A stretch of 15,008 bases of DNA from an uncultured Prevotella sp. (GCA_900770515.1 CAAHDP010000428.1:1-15008); one strand, 5' to 3'; numbered from the stretch's first letter, positions 6,666 to 13,515 are shown. Numbers and translations are program-made. The notes: generated by a model from the sequence alone, not told the origin.

Positions 6666-7174
6666 GACTTTACCTCCTTTCTAGCTAAATCGTTTAACGG
6701 CTCCGCAGATATGAAATGTAAGCTATCATCAAGTATATTTTGAGAGATAATACATATTTGATTATTCGGTTGATGCTCTGACAATCGTTTCAAAGCATAT
6801 TCCATAGAAATATCCCCATTTAAATAATCTTCTATCGTTGTAATGACTCGGTCATCGGCAATACCACCTTCAACGTAATCATATTCTCTCCAAGGCTTCT
6901 CCCCAGCCCTACTTCTTACAATAAATTTGAGCCACTCATTATCGTAAGCCGTGAATATTTTGCAACGAGCATTTTGCTTAATGTACTTTTCGTCTAGTTC
7001 ATAAATATTTAGCCATTGTGGCAAGCCCAAGTTCACAACTCTTTTTGCCCAATTGATAGCTTGCTCACGAATGTCTGTAACATAAAATCCCTTACCGAAA
7101 TCGAGATTGTCTCGTCCGATATGACATAGTGGGAATTCCACTATTCGCGTTGCACCATGAAAAACCGTACGCAT
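6659..7174 (-). CDS. DUF3990 protein, ADP-ribosyltransferase-like candidate effector
   Basis: The 171-residue protein opens with VFHGATRIVEFPL (H6-G7), then DFGKGFYVTD (residues 25-34, Y31 and T33) with the helix QAINWAKR, and later YDYVEGGIADDRV (E102, D107, D108). This H...GFYxT...(D/E) order is that of DUF3990, which I recall as placed in the ADP-ribosyltransferase fold group. Assigning H6, Y31 and E102 as the triad is inference. The gene is 5 bp downstream of one DUF3791 gene and overlaps the next, forming a tight three-gene unit. A toxin or host-protein-modifying role is plausible but not shown by the sequence. Confidence 0.78.
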   Translation of the reverse strand: MRTVFHGATRIVEFPLCHIGRDNLDFGKGFYVTDIREQAINWAKRVVNLGLPQWLNIYELDEKYIKQNARCKIFTAYDNEWLKFIVRSRAGEKPWREYDYVEGGIADDRVITTIEDYLNGDISMEYALKRLSEHQPNNQICIISQNILDDSLHFISAEPLNDLARKEVKSC

Positions 7175-7179
7175 AATTA

Positions 7180-7407
7180 TTAATTATTTGCTGTTTCCAG
7201 ACGACGAAGAGCAGTTTGCAAAGCTGCAACAACATAATCTTTACTCTGTGTATGAAGGGCATCAAGCCTTGTGGTAAGACCATGTATCAATCCAACCTTT
7301 TTCATCCGCAAGTACATTTCTTGCCTACTGCACCCTTCTGCCTTTGCAGTAAGGTCGATGCACATCGTTGCAAAAGCCAATGCCTGTTGAGTTTCTGCTG
7401 TACCCAT
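7180..7407 (-). CDS. DUF3791 family protein, first copy (module gene 1)
   Basis: A 75-residue protein with the pattern CSRQEMYLRMKKVGLIHGL...LDALHTQSKDYVVAAL. The LHTQSKDY(V/I)V segment is the hallmark of the other DUF3791 subgroup. It is predicted helical, with no signal or membrane segment. First gene of the three-gene module, 5 bp before the DUF3990 gene and preceded by a -7 promoter element at 7438-7445. Likely the small partner that is made first; a role as antitoxin is inferred from position and size. Confidence 0.78.
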   Translation of the reverse strand: MGTAETQQALAFATMCIDLTAKAEGCSRQEMYLRMKKVGLIHGLTTRLDALHTQSKDYVVAALQTALRRLETANN

Positions 7408-7437
7408 AATATTTATGTTTTATATTAAACGATGATG

Positions 7438-7445
7438 CAAAGATA
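7438..7445 (-). promoter_or_regulatory. -7 promoter element of the DUF3791/DUF3990 module
   Basis: Minus-strand TATCTTTG fits TAnnTTTG and lies about 30 nt before the ATG at 7407. There is no good TTTG at the -33 distance. Confidence 0.6.
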
Positions 7446-7487
7446 CTACTTTCTTTTGGAAATACGTTTTTTATCGGCAACTTTTTT

Positions 7488-7509
7488 AAAGAAAAAACGA
7501 TTTTTCTTT
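7488..7509. promoter_or_regulatory. AT-rich perfect dyad upstream of the module promoter
   Basis: AAAGAAAAA (7488-7496) and TTTTTCTTT (7501-7509) form a perfect 9-bp inverted repeat around ACGA. It lies about 45 bp upstream of the -7 element, within reach for a regulator of the small operon. Simple AT-rich composition makes chance occurrence possible. Confidence 0.3.
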
Positions 7510-7613
7510 GATCTTCTGATTTAACAGAGGATAGACTGACCTTCTTTCAAGAGATAGAAAAGCATTGCCTCCTAAGCACAGCCGTCAGTTTATAGTTTCT
7601 TAAGTAAGAAAAT

Positions 7614-7713
7614 ATAGCTTCTCGAAGATTGTCACTAGGCTCAGCAGACCTGCTGAGCCTAGTCAGCAGGTCTGCTCACTGCAGTCAGCACCTCTGCTGA
7701 GCCTAGTGGCAAC
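7614..7713. repeat. Palindromic dispersed repeat, copy 2, expanded
   Basis: Bases 7614-7663 repeat 6363-6412 with 48 of 50 identities. The element then continues with further CAGCAGGTCTGC- and CAGCACCTCTGC-type segments. A second outer arm (7694-7713) pairs with 7628-7647, apart from minor mismatches. The central hairpin seems to have been duplicated or inserted into relative to copy 1. Confidence 0.7.
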
Positions 7714-7721
7714 ACGTTAAA

Positions 7722-7822
7722 ATTGTACAACATCATACCCTATAGTTGTACAACCATACACTTTATTGTTGTACAACTTCACACCCTATAGTCGTACGAC
7801 AACAAAACTCGTGTTGTACGAC
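7722..7822. repeat. Array of five GTTGTACAAC-type palindromes at 22-23 bp spacing
   Basis: Ten-base palindromes start at 7722 (ATTGTACAAC), 7745 and 7768 (GTTGTACAAC), 7791 (GTCGTACGAC) and 7813 (GTTGTACGAC). Intervals are 23, 23, 23 and 22 bp. Two linkers share CACACCCTATA-like sequence. At 7791 both half-sites change together, T to C and A to G, keeping the dyad, which suggests selection on symmetry. The array lies just after the tatC stop codon. It could be a protein-binding array or a transcript-end structure; no gene is encoded in it. Confidence 0.8.
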
Positions 7823-7839
7823 TATGCAGGTATAGTTTC

Positions 7840-8643
7840 CTATGCGTTACAGTTCGTTTGATTTACTCGTCCAACAATCAATATACTCAGTTCGTAAAGC
7901 CCAGACATCGGTATCATTACCATAAAACACGTAAATAAATCGGGAGGAGTTATCACTGCGGCAACTATACCTATTAGCACAAAGGCATGGCGACGATATT
8001 GCTTCATAAAACTTGCCTCCAATATCCCCATCTTTGCCAAGAAAAAAGATAAGACAGGTAATTGGAATACCAACCCCATCATCAATGTTAAGGTAACAAA
8101 TGTGGAAATATAAGAATCCAGATTGATTTGATTCACCACACTCGTCGCCACCTGATACGTTCCCAAAAAGCGCAAAGCAAATGGAAACAAAACGAAATAA
8201 CTCATTAATACCCCTAAAATAAACAATAAGTATATAGCTATTGTCACCGACACAGAATATCGGCGTTCGTTATCATACAGCGCAGGTGCAATGTAGTGAT
8301 ACAACTCTATCATAATATAAGGAGACACAAGAAGCAATGCCAAATATACAGATGTTGACATATGGACCATAAATTGACTTGTCAACTCTGTATTTATCAA
8401 CTGTATCGAGTATGAATCAAAATGAAATTCCATCCCCAATCTTCCCAAACACTCCTCTATTAGGCGATAAGTTATGAAGTGATTATCACTTGGCCCCAAC
8501 AACAAACGGAACGTAACATCCTTTGCACAGAAAATAATGACAGCTAAGCATACCGTAATACCAATGATGCGAAAGAGCATCTTGCGGAATACCTCAAGAT
8601 GCTCTCCGAACGTCATCAGATTATCATTCTGATTATTTTCCAT
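7840..8643 (-). CDS. tatC: Sec-independent protein translocase TatC
   Basis: A 267-residue polytopic membrane protein with the TatC landmarks. The N-terminal cytoplasmic motif is [10 protein letters not shown] (residues 12-21, counterpart of the signal-binding THLIELRK), and about six hydrophobic segments follow. After the long first periplasmic loop comes [17 protein letters not shown], and before the last helices AAVITPPD. The long first loop is usual for Bacteroidetes TatC. It binds twin-arginine signals and forms the translocase with TatA in the inner membrane. Its start overlaps the tatA end by 11 bases. It closes an operon whose three first genes encode proteins with twin-arginine signals, so these are the obvious cargo. 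Confidence 0.95.
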   Translation of the reverse strand: MENNQNDNLMTFGEHLEVFRKMLFRIIGITVCLAVIIFCAKDVTFRLLLGPSDNHFITYRLIEECLGRLGMEFHFDSYSIQLINTELTSQFMVHMSTSVYLALLLVSPYIMIELYHYIAPALYDNERRYSVSVTIAIYLLFILGVLMSYFVLFPFALRFLGTYQVATSVVNQINLDSYISTFVTLTLMMGLVFQLPVLSFFLAKMGILEASFMKQYRRHAFVLIGIVAAVITPPDLFTCFMVMIPMSGLYELSILIVGRVNQTNCNA

Positions 8644-8881
8644 TATTCTCTACTTGTTCGTTGGAAGATTCTTTCTTATCAGAAGCATTTTGGGATGTTT
8701 CAGAAGCAGGAACGCCTTCATCCAAATCCGTTACCTCCTTCATCCCATCCTTGAAACTACGCACACCTTGCCCCAAGCCCTTCATCATCTCTGGGAGTTT
8801 CTTACCACCAAAAAGCAAGAGTACCAAAGCCGCTATAAGCAGCAACTCCGATGTACCTATCATTAACACTAAATTCATCAT
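8633..8881 (-). CDS. tatA: Sec-independent protein translocase TatA/TatE family
   Basis: An 82-residue protein with the canonical plan: a short N-terminal transmembrane helix ([17 protein letters not shown]), the FGGKKLPE hinge, an amphipathic helix ([18 protein letters not shown]) and a charged, Ser-rich tail. TatA oligomers form the protein-conducting part of the translocase. No separate TatB is present in the window, as in minimal TatAC systems where TatA serves both roles. Either of two adjacent ATGs (8881 or 8878) could be the start. It overlaps tatC and follows the CXXX-system genes by 37 bp. Confidence 0.95.
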   Translation of the reverse strand: MMNLVLMIGTSELLLIAALVLLLFGGKKLPEMMKGLGQGVRSFKDGMKEVTDLDEGVPASETSQNASDKKESSNEQVENNGK

Positions 8882-8918
8882 ATGCCTAATCTTTTAGAAT
8901 TATTATGTGACGCAAGTC

Positions 8919-9194
8919 TTATGCAACCAAATAAATCTCACAAGTATCAAAGTTGATTTCCCAGTTGCCACCTTCAACGCTCTCCCATTGATACTTGGCA
9001 CCCATTCTATCCCACCAAGACTGGAACTTAGTACCAGTCTCACCAAGGTCTTTCACCAACTTCTCATACAACTCAGCATTGTCTGCTGTCAAAATCTTAG
9101 CCAACTCATTCAAGCCATTGCGACGCTCAAATAACTTTTGGATTTCATTCTTCTCTTCTGGGGTAACCTGCCCCACTACTTTTCTTGTTGCCAT
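8919..9194 (-). CDS. CXXX repeat peptide modification system small protein
   Basis: A 91-residue protein from the preferred start MATRKVVGQ; an upstream in-frame ATG at 9221 would add nine residues that look unlike the family. It contains VTPEEKNEIQKLFERRNGLNELAKIL, a helical middle, and a C-terminal FQSWWDRMGAKYQWESVEGGNWEINFDTCEIYLV. I recall this as a small protein found with CXXX-repeat peptide systems; its biochemical role is unknown. It is cytoplasmic by sequence, with no signal. Its position, between the maturases and tatA, suggests a chaperone, recognition or scaffold role for the precursors, but that is inference. Confidence 0.7.
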   Translation of the reverse strand: MATRKVVGQVTPEEKNEIQKLFERRNGLNELAKILTADNAELYEKLVKDLGETGTKFQSWWDRMGAKYQWESVEGGNWEINFDTCEIYLVA

Positions 9195-9227
9195 ACTATT
9201 ATCTTGTTTAAAAATACACATACTTCC

Positions 9228-10202
9228 TTACCATTCTTTTCTCACCTCAAAAGGATCAAGATAAGTTATCTCCTTAATTTCCTCTTGCTCTGGCAAGAAT
9301 GCGCCATGTTTACGGATTGCATTCAGCAAATCTCGGCTAGCATTACGTTCCAAGTGAGCCATTACGCATTGCTCGTGGCTTGGGGTGTTCACCTCGTAAG
9401 TCATCTTACGGTTTAACCAAATACAACGCTTGCATTGATAGGCATCACAACGACTACATAGCGGAGCATGGTCAAGTTTATACAACTGTGGATTTTTGAT
9501 GTCCAATCCATGCTTCACATCTCCAATGGAAGTATGCAACGCCCCCATTCCATCATCTTCATCTGTAAGATAGAAAGCTGGACAAACATAGAACTTACCA
9601 TCAGGAGCCAAGGTGATACTCGTATCACCTGCACCACAGTTATTCATCTTGTCGAGCATCATGCGGTCGGTCAAGAGATTCAACTGAACAACCTTGCCTG
9701 CGACATACAGTTTCTCCACTTCTTCTGAAAGCATTCTAAGCACTTCCGAATAACATTCGAAATCAGCATCCTTGAAAGTTTCAACATCAGTAATCACCAC
9801 ATTCAATCGCTCCACCTTATTTAACAAAGCACTAACATTAGCTATTTTTTCGAATAGTTCATGCTTAGAGAGCCTCAGTACGTATGATACACCCTGCTTA
9901 AAATCATTGTCATTTGCACTAGGAACTTGATTGAAGCCATCAATCACCACCACATCAGCCTCATCCCCAAGGCTAGCAGGCTTGATGTCCGTATGGTCGA
10001 TACAATCTATCACATCCAAGTAATCCTTTGGCAAAGAATAGCTGGGATAAACGAACTGAATGTTCAGATTCTCCTTCATCGCATAGACGATGCCAGCTTT
10101 CAAGGTTTCAAACGGCATCAGATTCCGTTCTTTCTTATCATTTTGATAATGGCAGAAAGAAACAGATGTATCATCCAGTAATATCACGAGATATTGTATC
10201 AT
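9228..10202 (-). CDS. CXXX repeat peptide maturase: SPASM-like protein without radical-SAM triad
   Basis: The 324-residue protein has no CxxxCxxC near its N-terminus (only isolated C17 and C67), so it is unlikely to be a classical radical SAM enzyme itself. The C-terminal third looks like a SPASM-type auxiliary cluster domain: C189-GAG...DGKFYV-C207, then C249-x2-C252-x4-C257-x2-C260 and C279. I recall a family named CXXX repeat peptide maturase with this design. Its ATG overlaps the stop of the radical SAM gene (ATGA), so the two are translationally coupled and may act as a pair, one catalytic and one as partner or electron-transfer subunit. Family naming is from memory. Confidence 0.75.
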   Translation of the reverse strand: MIQYLVILLDDTSVSFCHYQNDKKERNLMPFETLKAGIVYAMKENLNIQFVYPSYSLPKDYLDVIDCIDHTDIKPASLGDEADVVVIDGFNQVPSANDNDFKQGVSYVLRLSKHELFEKIANVSALLNKVERLNVVITDVETFKDADFECYSEVLRMLSEEVEKLYVAGKVVQLNLLTDRMMLDKMNNCGAGDTSITLAPDGKFYVCPAFYLTDEDDGMGALHTSIGDVKHGLDIKNPQLYKLDHAPLCSRCDAYQCKRCIWLNRKMTYEVNTPSHEQCVMAHLERNASRDLLNAIRKHGAFLPEQEEIKEITYLDPFEVRKEW

Positions 10203-11407
10203 TCTGCACCTCCTTCCTTTTCGAGTTTACGATAGAGTTTATTCCAATAATAGTTGTTGGCACGCACACGAGCCTTGTGCATCTTGCAAATGGCGGTGGC
10301 TCGCTGATAGATAGTAGGCGTGTCGGCAGCATCATAGTTTTCACCTTGGCACCAAGCACAGCCCTCTGCCACCTCACAGTCGATGCACTCTTGGGTAGAT
10401 TGCGTACATCTATCCAAGGTCAAGAAAGGACGAAGCTTATTCTTGTCGATTCCATCATGGATGTTTCCGATAATCCAAGCCTTCTTGCTACGAAGTGAAT
10501 ATTGGGCAAATCGAGTACAAGGATAGAAGTTGCCTTCTGCATCCACAGCAAGCATCATGCCTGCACCACACCAATTTTGGTTTTGCAGTTCACAATCCAT
10601 CGGTTTTCCCATGTGCTCCGAGAAGAACGAGCAAGCATAGTCCTGATAAAAACCACCATCAATGATAGCATCCGCAAGACTGGTTAGCTGTTCCTCGAAG
10701 AGTGCATCATCCCCATCTTTCCAAACTTCCTCAAACACACAGTTGATGTTCACCTCGTGGATGCCAAGACTATAGAGATGCAGCACGCTCTCCTTGATAT
10801 AAGGAATGTCAGCACTACTAATCGTCACCTTCGTACCTGCCCCAGGGAATTGCTCCAACCACAAAGGAATGTTCTTCACGACATCCTCGTATGAACCTTT
10901 CTCTTCATCTGGCTTAGGCTGGATTCCTCGCTCCATCTCCTTGGTTTTCCAAATACGATTGAGGTCGTGCTTGCGTTTGGTTCCATCAATGGTAATACCA
11001 ATACTTAGATGTTCACGATTCTTTTTGATGAAGTCCTGCACCTTTTCCGAGCCATAGTTGATGCCATTCGTAGAAAAAGAGAAGCGATAGGAATTGAACC
11101 AATGGTGGTTTCTGCGAAACATCTCAACCTTGAGATAGTCACAAATCTTATCTATCAAGTCTATCTCCAAGAAAGGCTCTCCACCTATAAAATCCCAGAT
11201 GACACTCTCCTCTTTCATATCTTCCTCATGGTCGAGGATATAGTCAATAGCAGCCTTAGCTACCTCCCAGGACATTCGCTCTTTCGAATTTTTGCCTACG
11301 AGGTAGCAATACTTACAAGCAAGTTGGCAGTCTTTGGTAACGATGAAGGTGATGTTCTTGGCCATGCCTGACTGCCATCCAATATCATTTTCTTTAATTT
11401 TATTCAT
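10199..11407 (-). CDS. Radical SAM/SPASM peptide maturase, CXXX-repeat target family
   Basis: A 402-residue enzyme with the radical SAM cluster motif C27-QLA-C31-KY-C34, GGEP at 75-78 for SAM binding, and FSTNG later in the barrel. The C-terminal SPASM domain has eight cysteines: C280, C297, C334, C341, C344, C350, C353 and C374. The C-x2-C-x5-C-x2-C core should bind auxiliary iron-sulfur clusters. SPASM enzymes of this type modify ribosomal peptides, for example by making thioether links. The Cys-rich precursor at 11409-12026 ends one base before this gene starts, and two more precursors lie upstream, so they are the expected substrates. The nature of the modification cannot be read from sequence. 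Confidence 0.9.
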   Translation of the reverse strand: MNKIKENDIGWQSGMAKNITFIVTKDCQLACKYCYLVGKNSKERMSWEVAKAAIDYILDHEEDMKEESVIWDFIGGEPFLEIDLIDKICDYLKVEMFRRNHHWFNSYRFSFSTNGINYGSEKVQDFIKKNREHLSIGITIDGTKRKHDLNRIWKTKEMERGIQPKPDEEKGSYEDVVKNIPLWLEQFPGAGTKVTISSADIPYIKESVLHLYSLGIHEVNINCVFEEVWKDGDDALFEEQLTSLADAIIDGGFYQDYACSFFSEHMGKPMDCELQNQNWCGAGMMLAVDAEGNFYPCTRFAQYSLRSKKAWIIGNIHDGIDKNKLRPFLTLDRCTQSTQECIDCEVAEGCAWCQGENYDAADTPTIYQRATAICKMHKARVRANNYYWNKLYRKLEKEGGAE

Positions 11408-11408
11408 T

Positions 11409-12026
11409 TTACAAGCTTTTATTTACGAGACGACATACACCTTTACAAGTTCCAGAGCAAGAACCTCTACAACTCGTACATGCAGTGCTACATCCTTCCT
11501 TACAGCCACCTTTACATCCAGAATTGCAATAGCCTGTACAATATTCAGAACAACCTGTATTGCACGCGTTTTCACAAGTTCCAGAACACCTTTGGTAACA
11601 ATTGGTATTACATGTGCCTTTACAGCTACCAGAACAACCACCTGAACAACCTCCCGAACAAGAACCTGCGCATCCATTTCCACATGATTCTGAACAAGAG
11701 CTAGAACACCCTTTTCCACACGCTCCAGTACAAGAACCTTCACAAGTGTTACCACATGAGTTACTACAACTATTTGCACAAGCAGAACATCCTGTTCCTG
11801 TAGAACTACCCTTACAAGTTTCTGAGCAAGATGTTTCACAACTTTCATTGCAATTATCATAACAACCATTCTCACAGCCATCACAGCCTAGTATCTCGTC
11901 ATCTGCACCTTTTGAGCAACCAGCCAAAACGGACATTGTAGACAATATGCCAATAAAAGGAAGAACACCTTTTATCGTTTTTTTGAAGAACTCTCTGCGA
12001 TGCAACGGTTTTTCTGTCTTTCCCAT
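11409..12026 (-). CDS. CXXX-repeat precursor with Tat lipoprotein signal (205 aa)
   Basis: The N-terminus reads LHRREFFKKTIKGVLP (twin arginines at 10-11) and then a hydrophobic stretch ending in the lipobox LAGC (Cys37), so a Tat-exported lipoprotein is predicted. Cys37 is followed by SKGADDE, resembling the short acidic export signals described for surface lipoproteins of Bacteroidetes. From Cys48 to Cys198 there are 38 cysteines, nearly all spaced C-x3-C, with an unbroken run of 26 from C83 to C183. The register breaks at C48-x2-C51, C71-x8-C80-x2-C83 and C183-x2-C186. Intervening residues are small and polar (G, S, T, N). Most likely substrate of the adjacent radical SAM enzyme. Not a metallothionein by spacing. 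Confidence 0.85.
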   Translation of the reverse strand: MGKTEKPLHRREFFKKTIKGVLPFIGILSTMSVLAGCSKGADDEILGCDGCENGCYDNCNESCETSCSETCKGSSTGTGCSACANSCSNSCGNTCEGSCTGACGKGCSSSCSESCGNGCAGSCSGGCSGGCSGSCKGTCNTNCYQRCSGTCENACNTGCSEYCTGYCNSGCKGGCKEGCSTACTSCRGSCSGTCKGVCRLVNKSL

Positions 12027-12048
12027 AATTATTTTACTATTAATATTT

Positions 12049-13113
12049 TCATCTCGTTCCTTTTACACATGAAGATTCACAATTCGAGCTACAAGCATAA
12101 GAACAAGTTTGATAGCAACGATTATTACATGTTCTTGCACAGCCAGAACAAGCCGAGCCCTTACTTGCAGCCTTACAACCTCCTCCACAAGTATCACGAC
12201 ACTGTCCATAACAATGTGATTTACAAGTTGCGGCACAGTTGTAATCACAACTTGTCTTACATCCTGAAGAACAAGACGAAGAACAGTTGGAGCAACTACT
12301 ATTCGTCGAATTGTTAGCACAATTGTTACCACAACCTGTTATTTGCCCAACACTATCAGTAACAGGTCTTAAACTTCGCTCATAAGAATACATATCTCCT
12401 GTCAACATAGACATCTTCACATCAGATTCTTTTTTCCAAGCATGCAAATATGCCATATCAGAAACACTTGCTCCCAACAAAGCGTCTCCAGCCCAATATT
12501 CCGCTTCGTTGCCTTGTCCCCAATTTTCCCATTTTCCACCATAGTAATTGCGAACACCTGCAAAAGGCAAGAATAGAGACTTTTTATTTTTCTTACTAAC
12601 AAACAAGATGCCTTCGACACCTTTATAAGTATATAAACTTGAAATCGTATTATTAATCAATTCCAAAAATTGAGCTTTCGTCGGCATTCTCCATTTGCTG
12701 CCCCATTCTTTTGTTGCACGATCAAATTGTGTTCCGCTTAAAGAACAACTTTTCCAAAATCCAGCATCAACAGGACTACCATTACCATAGATACCCTTAC
12801 ACCTCGTTCCATAACCAGAAGGAGACTTTGTCCCATAATTATGGATTGCCCATTTTACACTAAGCCCTAAGTCTACATACCCATAACCATTAACCAAACC
12901 ATCTGCTGAAGTTACTCCCAATGTCCCATGAACTCCGTCATCTTCACTATTATCTCCATCATTATCATCCCAATCTTCATTATTAGAAGAATTACCACAA
13001 CTCATCAAGGTTGAAGGCAGTGACATTACTGCAACTAAAGGAAAAACAGTTTTTGCAGTTTTCTTAAAGAACTCCCGTCGATGCAAGAGTCTATCATTAT
13101 CAGAAATACTCAT
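12049..13113 (-). CDS. CXXX-repeat precursor with FISUMP-like domain and Tat lipoprotein signal (354 aa)
   Basis: Order of parts: Tat signal LLHRREFFKKTAKTVFP (R12-R13); lipobox LMSC (Cys39); acidic linker rich in D, N and E; a globular domain at about 70-255; and a CXXX tail from C261 to C349 with 21 cysteines. The globular domain starts GYVDLGLSVKWA and includes KWRMPTKAQFLELIN and RSLRPV, recognisable as the Fibrobacter succinogenes major (FISUMP) domain seen in Bacteroidetes surface proteins. The tail twice contains C-x8-C-x2-C (C265-C274-C277 and C313-C322-C325). It is the middle precursor of three, 22 bp from the next. The fusion suggests that the CXXX tail can be attached to an unrelated surface domain. 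Confidence 0.85.
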   Translation of the reverse strand: MSISDNDRLLHRREFFKKTAKTVFPLVAVMSLPSTLMSCGNSSNNEDWDDNDGDNSEDDGVHGTLGVTSADGLVNGYGYVDLGLSVKWAIHNYGTKSPSGYGTRCKGIYGNGSPVDAGFWKSCSLSGTQFDRATKEWGSKWRMPTKAQFLELINNTISSLYTYKGVEGILFVSKKNKKSLFLPFAGVRNYYGGKWENWGQGNEAEYWAGDALLGASVSDMAYLHAWKKESDVKMSMLTGDMYSYERSLRPVTDSVGQITGCGNNCANNSTNSSCSNCSSSCSSGCKTSCDYNCAATCKSHCYGQCRDTCGGGCKAASKGSACSGCARTCNNRCYQTCSYACSSNCESSCVKGTR

Positions 13114-13116
13114 TAT

Positions 13117-13440
13117 TTAATAACGTGATAAAGAAGTACAAGTACGAGTACAATATCCTTGACATGTGCGGCGACATGTTGTATCGCACCCTGCATTACA
13201 ATAATTACGGCAACCTCTAGCACAAGCATCAGTACATGTACCATCGCAAAATCCACTACAACCAGACCCACAACCTACGGAACATGAATACTGACATCCC
13301 ATGGGAGTCTCCTCTGCATTAACAACATGAGGAAGACCACCTAAAACTATAGCACCTACTATCGGCAACACACCTTTAGCCGCATTCTTGAAGAAATCTC
13401 TACGAGATAGAAGTTCTTCCTTTTTCTTATTATTTGCCAT
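13117..13440 (-). CDS. CXXX-repeat precursor with cleavable Tat signal (107 aa)
   Basis: The smallest and cleanest precursor, first in the operon. The N-terminus LLSRRDFFKNAAKGVLP (R13-R14) is followed by a hydrophobic stretch and VNA-EE, so signal peptidase I should cut after residue 42 to release a soluble form; there is no lipobox Cys. The mature part has 14 cysteines from C49 to C101, all in perfect C-x3 register, ending TSLSRY. Residues between cysteines are G, S, T, D, R, Y and N. It ends 3 bp before the next precursor. Expected substrate of the radical SAM maturase at 10199-11407. Confidence 0.85.
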   Translation of the reverse strand: MANNKKKEELLSRRDFFKNAAKGVLPIVGAIVLGGLPHVVNAEETPMGCQYSCSVGCGSGCSGFCDGTCTDACARGCRNYCNAGCDTTCRRTCQGYCTRTCTSLSRY

Positions 13441-13498
13441 AACAAAATAGATTATGCCTTGTAGAACATCCCGAGATTAGGCGATTTACAAATAGTTC

Positions 13499-13515
13499 TT
13501 AGTATAAGATACTAA
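13499..13515 (-). promoter_or_regulatory. Small hairpin following the leader U-run
   Basis: On the minus strand TTAGTAT and ATACTAA form a perfect 7-bp stem with a 3-nt loop directly after the T-run at 13519-13514. Together with the larger stem just upstream this could be a second, alternative fold in the operon leader. Confidence 0.35.

Noticed and set aside
7722..7822. CRISPR array
   Set aside because: Repeat core is only 10 bp, linkers are about 13 bp and partly similar, and no cas genes are present.
11423..11884. 153-codon minus-strand frame and plus-strand frames over the CXXX arrays
   Set aside because: The 12-bp periodic DNA of the CXXX repeats keeps other frames open; their products are simple Val/Leu or Pro/Glu repeats without domains.
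11409..13440. Metallothionein, keratin-like or antifreeze proteins
   Set aside because: Strict C-x3 register, twin-arginine signals and adjacent CXXX maturase genes fit radical SAM peptide precursors far better.
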